64,000 nt of DNA from Microvirga antarctica. GTDB lineage: Bacteria > Pseudomonadota > Alphaproteobacteria > Rhizobiales > Beijerinckiaceae. The stretch spans positions 1 through 64,000 of the forward strand of contig NZ_JAGEMM010000006.1 in the NCBI RefSeq assembly GCF_017921815.1, written 5' to 3'. How positions within the stretch are numbered: the first letter of the stretch is position 1; each line of letters starts with the position of its first letter. Position numbers and translations under genes: made by a program. Positions 54,472 through 62,503 of the stretch are shown here, piece after piece. Under the pieces are notes generated by a model. It was not told the origin of the DNA and made no database searches. It saw nothing but the letters and a program-made list of their open reading frames with translations.

Positions 54472-55884
54472 TCAGAAAGAAGAACGTTGGTCGACAATGC
54501 GCCCTGCAATGGCAGCGGCAGCAGCCATTTCCGGACCGACGAGATGGGTTCTCACGCCTCTCCCCTGACGGCCCTCGAAGTTGCGGTTCGTCGTCGACAC
54601 ACAGCGGTCACCGGGAAGCCCCCTGTCACCGTTGCTGCCCGCGCACATGGAGCACCCGGATTCACCCCATAGGAAACCGGCGTCGAGAAACACCCGGTCC
54701 AGCCCTTCGCTTTCGGCTTGGCGCTTGACGGTTGTGGAGCCAGGAACAACCAGGGCCTGAACGCCGGCGGCGACCTGGCGTCCGCGAATGATATCGGCGG
54801 CTGCCCGCAGGTCGGTAATCCTGGCATTGGTGCAAGAACCGATGAAGATGCGGTTGACCGGGAGTCCGAGGAGCGAGGTTCCCGGTTCAAGGCCCATATA
54901 GGCGAGCGCCCGTTCCATTTTGGCTTTCGTTTCCGGATCGGCTGCGAGGTCCGGGACACGCTGCGTGATCCCGATCACCTGACTGGGGTCCGTGCCCCAG
55001 GTAATCTGCGGCTCAAGTCCTGCGCAGTTGATCACGACCTCGCGGTCGAAGAACGCCTCATCATCGCTCGTCAGCGTTCGCCAATGGGCGAGCGCTCGAT
55101 CCCACTCCGGGCCCCGTGGCGCATAGGGCCTCCCTTCGAGCCACGCAAAGGTGGTGTCGTCGGGTGCAACGAAGCCGGAGCGCGCGCCCATCTCGATCGT
55201 CAGATTGCAAAGGGTCAGGCGGCTCTCGATGGACATGGCCCGCGCGACCGCACCCGCGTATTCAATGGCGTATCCCCGCCCGCCGGAAACCCCGATCTCA
55301 GCGATGATACGAAGTGCGACGTCCTTGGCCGTGACGAAAGGGCCGAGGCTGCCGTCGAGCCGGACGCGCATGCGCTTCGGCCGTTTCAGGGCGATGGTCT
55401 GGGTCGCGAGGATGTGCTCAAGTTCCGTTGTGCCACAGCCGAAAGCCAGCGCACCCAGGCCGCCAACCGTGCATGCATGGCTGTCGGGGACGGCGTGTGT
55501 TGCCCCTGGCAAAACCATGCCGAGTTCGGGGGCCACCACATGTGAAATGCCCTGTTCGGCATCGTCGATATCGAACAGACGAATCCCGTTGCGGTAGCTG
55601 CCAGCCCGCATCGCCCTCAGAAACTGCGCGCTGTCCGGGTTCGTCGTCTCGGTCCGTCCCGGCTTGGTCGCTACTGTGTGATCCTGCATCGAGAACGTTA
55701 GGTCTGACCGACGGACACCGCGTGAGGCGGCCTGGAGCTTTTCAAATGCGTGGGGCGCGTGAAGTTCGTGGAGCACGTGCCGGTCGATGTAGATGATGTC
55801 ACGCCCGTCGAGCCGTTGTGTCACGAGATGGGCGGACCACAGCTTGTCAAAAAGTGTCTGGGGCTGATAGGGCGATACCGACAT
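54472..55884 (-). CDS. leuC: LeuC-like hydratase large subunit (4Fe-4S aconitase family)
   Basis: A 470-residue aconitase-superfamily protein. The opening TLFDKLWSAHLV, the PDSHACTVGGLGALAFGCG region and the three cluster cysteines in FIGSCTNARI and GESGCSMCAGSN are all present; the last Cys pair is CSMC. The cluster and active site for dehydration of a 2- or 3-hydroxy acid are therefore intact. The ATG at 55884 follows GGAG; the alternative TTG is five codons upstream. It forms a heterodimer with the LeuD-like subunit. The symbol denotes the family only; the context is catabolic. Confidence 0.9.
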   Translation of the reverse strand: MSVSPYQPQTLFDKLWSAHLVTQRLDGRDIIYIDRHVLHELHAPHAFEKLQAASRGVRRSDLTFSMQDHTVATKPGRTETTNPDSAQFLRAMRAGSYRNGIRLFDIDDAEQGISHVVAPELGMVLPGATHAVPDSHACTVGGLGALAFGCGTTELEHILATQTIALKRPKRMRVRLDGSLGPFVTAKDVALRIIAEIGVSGGRGYAIEYAGAVARAMSIESRLTLCNLTIEMGARSGFVAPDDTTFAWLEGRPYAPRGPEWDRALAHWRTLTSDDEAFFDREVVINCAGLEPQITWGTDPSQVIGITQRVPDLAADPETKAKMERALAYMGLEPGTSLLGLPVNRIFIGSCTNARITDLRAAADIIRGRQVAAGVQALVVPGSTTVKRQAESEGLDRVFLDAGFLWGESGCSMCAGSNGDRGLPGDRCVSTTNRNFEGRQGRGVRTHLVGPEMAAAAAIAGRIVDQRSSF

Positions 55885-55927
55885 CGCTATACTCCGCAAA
55901 AATTGGTCGAAGGAACCGGCACCGGCG

Positions 55928-56809
55928 TCACCACGCCGCGGGCACGAAACTGAAGCGTCCGGATTTCTCGTTCACATAGCCGCAATAGGGGGCGCCAAAA
56001 TGCATCGGCATGATCAGGGCATGGGTCGCGGCGGCCTGCGCCAGAAGCCGGGCGCGGGTTTCGCGGGCTTCGTCCGGCAGCACGCAGTATCGCGAGTTGA
56101 GGGTCGGATCGGTGATCTGAAAAGGATTGTGCATCACGTCCGCGGCAAATATTCCATGTTCGCCGTGAGATCGCAGGTGATACATCAATTGTCCTGGCGT
56201 GTGCCCCGGCGCCCGCTCTGCGACGAGGCAGCCCGCGACCTCGTCGCCGTCACCGGCGCTGATTGTCATACCGGCTTCAATCAACGGGACTACGCTGTCA
56301 ACGTAGGAGCCGCCGTTCACGCCAGTCTCACCGCGCGCGTAAGCTGAGGCGAGCGCTGATGCATCCACCATCGGCAGCACATGCATTGCGCGGGGAAATG
56401 TCGGCACCCAGCCCTTGTCAGTGAGCGTCGTATTCCACCCCACGTGATCCGCATGAAGATGTGTGTGAACCACATGAGTCACGCACTCGGGCGTTGCGCC
56501 GGTCGCCATGAACCACTCCATCCACAAGGAGTTCAGCATGTTCTGGCGCTCGGCGGAGCGCGTCTTGCGGTTTCCGACCCCTGTGTCGATCAGGATCACC
56601 TTGTTGTCGATTTCGACCATCCAGATCTGCACTGTCACGATCAGCTTGTTGGCTTGAGGACTCCAGTGATGTGGGGCCAGCCAGTGGGCCTGCTCCTCGA
56701 GATCGGATAATGCGAGGTCGGGGAACAGGAAAGCCGGATGGTGCGTCGGGCCTGAATACTCGATCACGGTTGTGACGCGCGCATCGCCGATCATGCGGGA
56801 GTGTATCAT
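55928..56809 (-). CDS. MBL-fold metallo-hydrolase
   Basis: A 293-residue metallo-beta-lactamase-fold hydrolase. The zinc motif VHTHLHADHVGW carries the four-residue HxHxDH set, with further ligands in ERAPGHTPGQ and FAADVMHNPF. Such enzymes hydrolyse lactones, thioesters or sulfate esters. It starts two bases after the preceding stop, so it is coupled to the carboxymuconolactone-decarboxylase-like gene. A lactone or CoA thioester intermediate is a likely substrate. Confidence 0.88.
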   Translation of the reverse strand: MIHSRMIGDARVTTVIEYSGPTHHPAFLFPDLALSDLEEQAHWLAPHHWSPQANKLIVTVQIWMVEIDNKVILIDTGVGNRKTRSAERQNMLNSLWMEWFMATGATPECVTHVVHTHLHADHVGWNTTLTDKGWVPTFPRAMHVLPMVDASALASAYARGETGVNGGSYVDSVVPLIEAGMTISAGDGDEVAGCLVAERAPGHTPGQLMYHLRSHGEHGIFAADVMHNPFQITDPTLNSRYCVLPDEARETRARLLAQAAATHALIMPMHFGAPYCGYVNEKSGRFSFVPAAW

Positions 56810-56811
56810 CG

Positions 56812-57387
56812 TCAGCCTTCCGCACCCGGGGACGCATCTGGGAATGGTGGCGCTTGCCCGGCAGCCGGCGGGCTCTCGAAAACGTTCAGCATCGTGGCGA
56901 TCATTGTGTAATAGCCCAGGATCCCCAGCAATTCGACGGTCCCCGCATCGCCGAGGAAAGCGTGCAGATCCTGATACGTCGTATTGGAGACGCGCAGGGT
57001 TGTATGAAGTTCGGTGACGAACGCGTAGACCGCGCGCTCGTCGGCCTCGGCGAAATCCGGCGTGCCACACGCGTGAACCACATCGATGACGGCCGGCGAC
57101 AAACCCGCACGCTCGGCAATCGGCCGATGGGCCGACCATTCATACTGACAACGCCAATGCGCAGCCGTGATCAGGATGACCAGTTCCGAGAGGCGTGCCG
57201 GGAGGGACGTTCCAAACCGGCAATGGGCGCCCAATTGCTGTGCGATGTCGCCAAAGGCAGGCGCGTGGAGAAAGATCTCGAACGGCCCACGTGTCGCGCC
57301 GACGCCTCGCGGACCGGCCTGTATCCGCCGCCTCAGCTCAGCCTGGGCAGGTGTCAGGTTGCCATCTGTGAGAACAGTCAATCGCAT
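56812..57387 (-). CDS. Carboxymuconolactone decarboxylase-family protein
   Basis: A 191-residue all-helical protein of the CMD/AhpD superfamily, with the core RLSELVILITAAHWRCQYEWSAH; the family's CxxC is here C-Q-Y-E and the His follows. True CMDs decarboxylate gamma-carboxymuconolactone, but most members have other or unknown roles. The ATG at 57387 with AAGG upstream gives the usual N-terminus. It is the first gene of the minus-strand series and is divergent from the LysR gene, with an AT-rich promoter region between them. Confidence 0.85.
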   Translation of the reverse strand: MRLTVLTDGNLTPAQAELRRRIQAGPRGVGATRGPFEIFLHAPAFGDIAQQLGAHCRFGTSLPARLSELVILITAAHWRCQYEWSAHRPIAERAGLSPAVIDVVHACGTPDFAEADERAVYAFVTELHTTLRVSNTTYQDLHAFLGDAGTVELLGILGYYTMIATMLNVFESPPAAGQAPPFPDASPGAEG

Positions 57388-57518
57388 CGTTAAGCCTTGG
57401 ATGATCGAGCGGTCTAGACAAGTCGTACCCAAATAGATAATAATTAATCCAATGAACATCCAATACTAAAATAAGTATAAAAGATACTTGGATGGCTATG
57501 GGTAGGGAGCAGTTAGAT
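57388..57518. promoter_or_regulatory. AT-rich divergent promoter region with LysR-type inverted repeat
   Basis: Strikingly AT-rich compared with its surroundings, especially 57429-57490. AAGTAT-AAAAG-ATACTT (57473-57489) is a perfect six-base inverted repeat with a five-base spacer, and a second partial arm, AATACTA, lies just to its left. This is the expected place for a LysR-family box controlling both directions. Confidence 0.65.
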
Positions 57519-58517
57519 ATGCGCGAAATTGACTCTGGGATAACTTTACAGAAGCTCGAGATATTTTGCTGCGTCGCGGAACTCGGAAGCGTCACGCGGG
57601 CGGCTGAACGCATCGGAATTGCCCAACCGGTCGTGACCGCCCACATTCGCAGTCTTGAGACAAAGCTTGGTGTCCGGCTGGTCGGCCGAACCGGTCGCAA
57701 CATCAGCCTGACGGAAGCCGGTCAACGGGTATTCTCGTGGGCATCCGAGGTTGTGGCGAGCAAACGGCAGATGGAACGCGAGATCCAGAGCCTGGTGGGC
57801 GGCGCCCTTGCCAACGTGTCGGTTGCGGCATCGATCACCACCGGTTCGTACATGCTGCCGGACGTCGTGATTGCCTTTCACAGCTCGCACCCGGAAGCCA
57901 CCATTTCCACGCATGTGTCCAACTCGCGATCAGCCTCTGAGGCCGTGCGCAACGGAGAATGCGATTTTGGTCTCATGATCCCGGAAGATGAGAATGCGTC
58001 GAAGGATCTGATTGTCGAGGCGTTGTGGAGCGAGCCGCTGATCCTGGTCGCATCGCCCACCACGCGCATTGTCGGAGAGACAGTCGATATTGCCGGCTTG
58101 GCCGGCCTCCCGTTCGTGACGGGCCCACGCTCGCTCACGCGCCGGGTCGCGGAGGACGCAAAGCTCCTCGATCTCGGCGTCGTGCGTCATAACATCGTGC
58201 TCGAACTCGGCCATCCAGAATCGATCAAGCGCGCCGTTCGCTCGGATGTCGGTGTCAGCCTGCTGTTTGAAACGGCCGTCCGCGAAGAGCTGGAGCGCGG
58301 TCTGTTGAACCGCATTGCGGTTCCCGGATTGGACCTCTCCATTCCAATCGTTCTGGTCTACCGGCGCGACAAGAGTTTCAGCCGGCTGCAGAGCGCGATG
58401 ATCGAGAAAATTCGGGGCTTGGCGCCGCAAAATGCTGCGGTCAAGCCATCCGCGTCGCGCACCGCGTCTCCAAAACTCGCGTGGACACGCACTGGCGGGC
58501 GTAGCACGGCCGAATAA
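57519..58517 (+). CDS. LysR-family transcriptional regulator
   Basis: A 332-residue LysR regulator: an N-terminal winged helix (VAELGSVTRAAERIGIAQPV, residues about 18-37) and an effector-binding domain from about residue 90. It should respond to an acid intermediate and control the divergent hydratase-lyase operon and the downstream tct genes. The ATG at 57519 has GGGAG upstream; the first ATG at 57492 lacks one and lies directly beside the inverted repeat. The C-terminal 30 residues are basic and unstructured. Confidence 0.92.
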   Translation: MREIDSGITLQKLEIFCCVAELGSVTRAAERIGIAQPVVTAHIRSLETKLGVRLVGRTGRNISLTEAGQRVFSWASEVVASKRQMEREIQSLVGGALANVSVAASITTGSYMLPDVVIAFHSSHPEATISTHVSNSRSASEAVRNGECDFGLMIPEDENASKDLIVEALWSEPLILVASPTTRIVGETVDIAGLAGLPFVTGPRSLTRRVAEDAKLLDLGVVRHNIVLELGHPESIKRAVRSDVGVSLLFETAVREELERGLLNRIAVPGLDLSIPIVLVYRRDKSFSRLQSAMIEKIRGLAPQNAAVKPSASRTASPKLAWTRTGGRSTAE

Positions 58518-58566
58518 TTCCGGCGACCTGCTCCTGGTGTTCGACACCTCAAACTTTGAGAAGAGC

Positions 58567-59058
58567 ATGATCAAATCCAGTGGGACTGGCCTGAACAGAC
58601 GGGCGCTGATCAGTGGCGACGTTGCCGCCGGCATTGTGCTGACAGGCCTTGGCATTTTCATCCTCACCCAGACTCAACGGTGGGCGTTCTCGAATGCGGA
58701 CGGACCCGGGCCAGGCTTCTTTCCATCCTGGTACGGTGTCGCCATCATCCTGCTGTCGATCGCGCTCATCGTCGGGAAACTGCGCCAGCCGAGCACCGGC
58801 GAACGGCAGCCCATTGACTGGCGCTCGATCGCCCGTGTCATGCTGACCTGGGGCGCCTTCTGCCTCACAGTCGTTCTGCTTGAGCCGCTCGGTTTTGCCA
58901 TCGGGTTTACTCTTCTGACCATCGTTCTCATTCGCTTCGTGTTCGAGAAATCGTGGCGTGCGGCAGTGGTGACAGGCGTCCTGAGTTCGCTTGCGTTCGA
59001 GCTCATCTTTCCATTCGCGCTCGGCGTTCAGCTCCCCGTCGGCTTGGTAGGTTTCTGA
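58567..59058 (+). CDS. Tripartite tricarboxylate transporter, small membrane subunit (TctB)
   Basis: A 163-residue membrane protein with four hydrophobic segments and the TctB-type DGPGPGFFPSWYGVAIILLS motif. The ATG at 58567, preceded by GAGAAG, is used in place of an upstream start lying inside the LysR gene. It is followed after two bases by tctA. Confidence 0.88.
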   Translation: MIKSSGTGLNRRALISGDVAAGIVLTGLGIFILTQTQRWAFSNADGPGPGFFPSWYGVAIILLSIALIVGKLRQPSTGERQPIDWRSIARVMLTWGAFCLTVVLLEPLGFAIGFTLLTIVLIRFVFEKSWRAAVVTGVLSSLAFELIFPFALGVQLPVGLVGF

Positions 59059-59060
59059 CG

Positions 59061-60572
59061 ATGGACACGTTCTCCGGCCTTCTCCACGGCTTCTCAGTCG
59101 CCTTTCAGCCCGCAAACTTGTTCTGGTGCTTTGTCGGGTGTTTCCTTGGCACCATCGTGGGCATCTTGCCGGGGCTTGGTCCCGCGGCGACGATTGCGAT
59201 GCTGCTGCCGCTCACCTTCCAGATGGACCCCTCTGGCGGCATCATCATGCTGTGCGGGATCTATTACGGCGCCAAGTATGGCGGATCGACCACCTCGATC
59301 CTGCTTAACATGCCCGGCGAGGCCTCGTCCGTGGTCAGTTGCCTCGACGGGTACCAGATGGCCCGCAAGGGTCGCGCCGGGGCAGCACTGGGCATCGCGG
59401 CGATCGCCTCGTTCATCGCCGGCACCGTTGGTGTGGTTGCTCTCACGGTTGTGGCGCCGCCCATCGCTGCGTTCGCTCTGTCATTCAGTTCACCCGAGTA
59501 CTTCGCTCTCATGTGCCTGGGTCTGTCACTTGTCGTACTGTTGACCGGTCCTTCTCTCGTGAAGGGATTGCTTTCACTGCTGATCGGCCTCTGGCTCGCC
59601 AGCATCGGAACGGACCTGTTTACCGCACAATCGCGCTTCACGTTTGGTCGCAGCGAGCTTCTGGGCGGGATCGAATTCATGATTGTAGCGATCGGAGTCT
59701 TCGCCCTGAGCGAAGTGCTGGCCAGTATCGAGAACCGCGAACAGACCCGCCTTCTTCCGGTTCCCCGGGGGTTGCGCAATCTGCTTCCGAGCTGGGAAGA
59801 GTTGAAGGCGTGCCGCTTTGCGTTCCTCAATGGCTCGGTTGTCGGTTTTATCGTCGGTGTCCTGCCCGGGGCTGGATCCGCCATTGCGTCGTTTATCTCC
59901 TACGGTGTCGAGAAGGCAGTTTCTCGCCATCCGGAGAAGTTCGGTACCGGTGTCCCGGAAGGGTTGGCAGCGCCTGAGGGTGCCAACAACGCAGATACCG
60001 GCGGGGCGCTCGTGCCTCTGCTCACGCTCGGCATCCCGGGCGGCGGGACGACCGCAATCCTGCTCTCGGCTCTCGTTTTTTGGGGAATCAAGCCGGGCCC
60101 GCTCATGATCACGGAATCGCCTGATATCTTCTGGGGCCTCGTGGCGAGCATGTATATCGGCAACGTCGTGCTGCTCATTCTGAACCTGCCGCTGGTTCCG
60201 CTGTTCGCGCAGATCCTGCGCATTCCTGTCTATGTCCTGTTTCCGCTGATCTTCGGCATCGCCATCGTGGGCGCCTACAGTACGTCAGGACAGATTTTCG
60301 ACGTGGCGCTGCTCGCGATCTTCGGATTACTCGGCTACCTGATGGTGAAGTTCGGATTTCCGACTGCGCCCTTGATCCTCGGCTTCGTGCTGGGTGATCC
60401 CATGGAGCGTGCCCTTCGTCAGTCCCTGATGATGTCACAGGGTGACTTCTTGCCGATGCTATCGCGTCCACTCGCGGCAGGAATGCTGTGCCTCGCGGTT
60501 CTGATCCTGCTCGTCCCCTTTCTGGGACAAATCAACCGGTGGCGCGTGCGGGCCATTACCGAGACCGTCTAG
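59061..60572 (+). CDS. Tripartite tricarboxylate transporter, large membrane subunit (TctA)
   Basis: A 503-residue permease with about 10-12 helices. The family signature VGILPGLGPAATIAMLLPLT and the GGIIMLCGIYYGAKYGGSTT segment are present, with the repeated copy later ([21 protein letters not shown]). It carries the acid captured by the TctC protein at 60624. It starts two bases after the TctB stop. The gene order B-A-C differs from the C-B-A order of the island at 15-18 kb, so the two systems are probably not a recent duplication. Confidence 0.94.
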   Translation: MDTFSGLLHGFSVAFQPANLFWCFVGCFLGTIVGILPGLGPAATIAMLLPLTFQMDPSGGIIMLCGIYYGAKYGGSTTSILLNMPGEASSVVSCLDGYQMARKGRAGAALGIAAIASFIAGTVGVVALTVVAPPIAAFALSFSSPEYFALMCLGLSLVVLLTGPSLVKGLLSLLIGLWLASIGTDLFTAQSRFTFGRSELLGGIEFMIVAIGVFALSEVLASIENREQTRLLPVPRGLRNLLPSWEELKACRFAFLNGSVVGFIVGVLPGAGSAIASFISYGVEKAVSRHPEKFGTGVPEGLAAPEGANNADTGGALVPLLTLGIPGGGTTAILLSALVFWGIKPGPLMITESPDIFWGLVASMYIGNVVLLILNLPLVPLFAQILRIPVYVLFPLIFGIAIVGAYSTSGQIFDVALLAIFGLLGYLMVKFGFPTAPLILGFVLGDPMERALRQSLMMSQGDFLPMLSRPLAAGMLCLAVLILLVPFLGQINRWRVRAITETV

Positions 60573-60623
60573 TCGACACACCAACCGACACCATCCCGCC
60601 AAGACAATAAGGAGGAAACGACC

Positions 60624-61601
60624 ATGCTGAAATTTACGCTTCTGGGCTCCGCCCTTGCTCTCCTGCTCCAGGTCCCGCTTGCGCCTGCCATGGCCGAGTT
60701 CAAGCCCACGCGACCGATCGAAATCGTCGTTCATGGCGGTCCGGGTTCAGGCAATGACCTCTTCGCGCGCTCTATCATCGCGATCGTCGAGCAGGAGAAG
60801 CTTGCGCCCGTCCGCATGCAGGTGGCCAATAAGCCGGGCGGCGGCAGCACGACAGCGTCCGCCTATCTGGCAAGCAAGAAAGGCGACCCCCACACGATTG
60901 GCGTCTTCACCAATATCTGGCTCACCGATCCGCTGCTGCAGGAAGAGGCCAATAACCCCTTGACCAGCATGACGCCGATCGCGCGCATGCTTGTTGAGCC
61001 CGCCCTTCTGGTAGTCAAAGCGGATTCGCCCTACAAATCGCTGCAGGATCTGATCAATGCGGCCAAGGAAAAGCCAGGCCAGATCAAGCAGTCTGGCGGC
61101 AGCATCACGGCACGTGAAAACATCATCCGGCAGCTGATCGCCGGCGCAACTGGTGCACGCTGGTCGTTCATCTCGTTCCCATCCGGTGGGGAGCGTCTCG
61201 CGGCGCTGCTCGGAGGCCACGTCGACCTGATGATTCTCGAGCCCGGTGAGGCAAACGAGCAGATCAGAAGTGGCAAGCTGCGTGTTCTTGCTCAGGTTGC
61301 AGAGACGCGCCTCGAAACTTTCAAGGACGCACCCACTCTGCGCGAAGCCGGCGTCTCGATTCCCAACGTGCCGCAGACGCGCGGGATCGTAGCACCTCCC
61401 GCCGTTTCTGAGGATTCCGCCAAATACTACGAGGACCTCATGGCGCGGGTGGTCAAGACCGAGGCGTGGAAGAAGTACCTGGAGACCAACTTCTTCGACG
61501 GGTCATTCGCCAATTCCAAGGACACGCGCGAATTCCTCGTCTCTTACCAGGATGACATCCGTGGTTATCTCAAGGAAAGCGGCGCGAAAGTCGTCCGCTG
61601 A
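60624..61601 (+). CDS. TctC/Bug-family periplasmic carboxylate-binding receptor
   Basis: A 325-residue exported protein; the leader ends at residue 24 (LAPAMA before EFKP). Family motifs are VHGGPGSGNDLFARS, ANKPGGGSTTASAY and SGGSITARENIIRQ. It has a strong ribosome binding site (AAGGAGG) and a 14-bp hairpin just after its stop, which fits the need for more receptor than permease. The ligand is probably the substrate of the LysR island. Confidence 0.93.
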   Translation: MLKFTLLGSALALLLQVPLAPAMAEFKPTRPIEIVVHGGPGSGNDLFARSIIAIVEQEKLAPVRMQVANKPGGGSTTASAYLASKKGDPHTIGVFTNIWLTDPLLQEEANNPLTSMTPIARMLVEPALLVVKADSPYKSLQDLINAAKEKPGQIKQSGGSITARENIIRQLIAGATGARWSFISFPSGGERLAALLGGHVDLMILEPGEANEQIRSGKLRVLAQVAETRLETFKDAPTLREAGVSIPNVPQTRGIVAPPAVSEDSAKYYEDLMARVVKTEAWKKYLETNFFDGSFANSKDTREFLVSYQDDIRGYLKESGAKVVR

Positions 61602-61614
61602 GAATTCCTCCAGA

Positions 61615-61646
61615 AACCCCATGGCGGCGATTGCCGCCATGGGGTT
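61615..61646. promoter_or_regulatory. Perfect 14-bp hairpin between tctC and the hydrolase genes
   Basis: AACCCCATGGCGGC-GATT-GCCGCCATGGGGTT is a perfect inverted repeat with a four-base loop. It starts 13 bases after the TctC stop. There is no T-run, so it probably stabilises the 3' end of the tct message or attenuates read-through into the hydrolase genes rather than ending all transcription. Confidence 0.7.
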
Positions 61647-61675
61647 CAGACTCGTCGAACAAGGGCAAAGGTCTC

Positions 61676-62503
61676 ATGAGTGATCGGAAGTGTGGCGATG
61701 CCGTCCATCGCCTGATGGAACATGACGGCGCGACGATCGAGGTGCTAGATCAGGGTAGCGGCCCCGCCATCATCCTGTTGCCTTCGCTGGGCCGCGCTGC
61801 CCGTGATTTCGATCCCATTGCACAACGGCTTGCCGAGGCGGGCTTCCGCGTTCTGCGACCGGAGCCCCGCGGAATCGGCGACAGCACCGGCACGCTGGAG
61901 GGAATCGATCTTCACACCTACGCGGCCGATGTCGCCGCCGTGATCGAGCACCATGGTGCAGGGCCCGCCTTCGTGGTCGGACATGCATTCGGCAACCGCG
62001 TCGCGCGGATGCTTGCCACCGACCGGCCGGATCTCGTGCGTGCGGTCAGTCTCATTGCGGCCAATGTGGGCATAGCGCCAAGTCCACCGCACGTGCGCGA
62101 GGCCATCCGCAAGAGCGCCAACCCCGCTCTGCCAGACGCTGAGCGACTCGAGGCGCTGCAATTCGCTTTCTTCGCGCCAGGCAACGACGCTTCCGGCTGG
62201 CTTGTCGGCTGGTATCCGGAGGTCCTTGCGGCTGAGCGGCTCGCTGGCGATCGCACCCCGCGCGATGAAGACTACGCGGCTGGGACGGCTCCTGTCCTTT
62301 ATCTTCAACCAGATCACGATCCGCTCGCGCATGTGGAGGATGCTCATGCCTTCAAGCGCGCCCTGGGCGAGCGTGTGACCGTCATCATCGTGCCTCACGC
62401 AAGCCATGCGGCGATTGCCGAACAACCGACATTCATTGCCGATGCCCTGATCGCGTACGCGCGTCGGACGTTGTCGCTCGCGGAGGCGGTTGATGCCGGC
62501 TGA
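61676..62503 (+). CDS. Alpha/beta-hydrolase-fold protein with Ala in place of the nucleophile
   Basis: A 275-residue alpha/beta-hydrolase-fold protein. The nucleophile elbow reads VVGHAFGNRVARML, with A104 where Ser is expected (G-H-S-x-G in active hydrolases); the DNA codon is GCA. The acid (D213 or D215 in QPDHDPLA) and His (H244 in VPHASHAAIA) are kept. It is therefore unlikely to be a Ser esterase. It may be a lyase, a cofactor-free oxygenase or a binding protein. The neighbour at 62493, overlapping by 11 bases, has the same change. Confidence 0.88.
   Translation: MSDRKCGDAVHRLMEHDGATIEVLDQGSGPAIILLPSLGRAARDFDPIAQRLAEAGFRVLRPEPRGIGDSTGTLEGIDLHTYAADVAAVIEHHGAGPAFVVGHAFGNRVARMLATDRPDLVRAVSLIAANVGIAPSPPHVREAIRKSANPALPDAERLEALQFAFFAPGNDASGWLVGWYPEVLAAERLAGDRTPRDEDYAAGTAPVLYLQPDHDPLAHVEDAHAFKRALGERVTVIIVPHASHAAIAEQPTFIADALIAYARRTLSLAEAVDAG

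Noticed and set aside
53805..55884. The idea that the LeuCD-like genes serve leucine biosynthesis.
   Set aside because: No leuA or leuB lies nearby and the genes are joined by overlap to a lyase in a catabolic setting; still possible but less likely.
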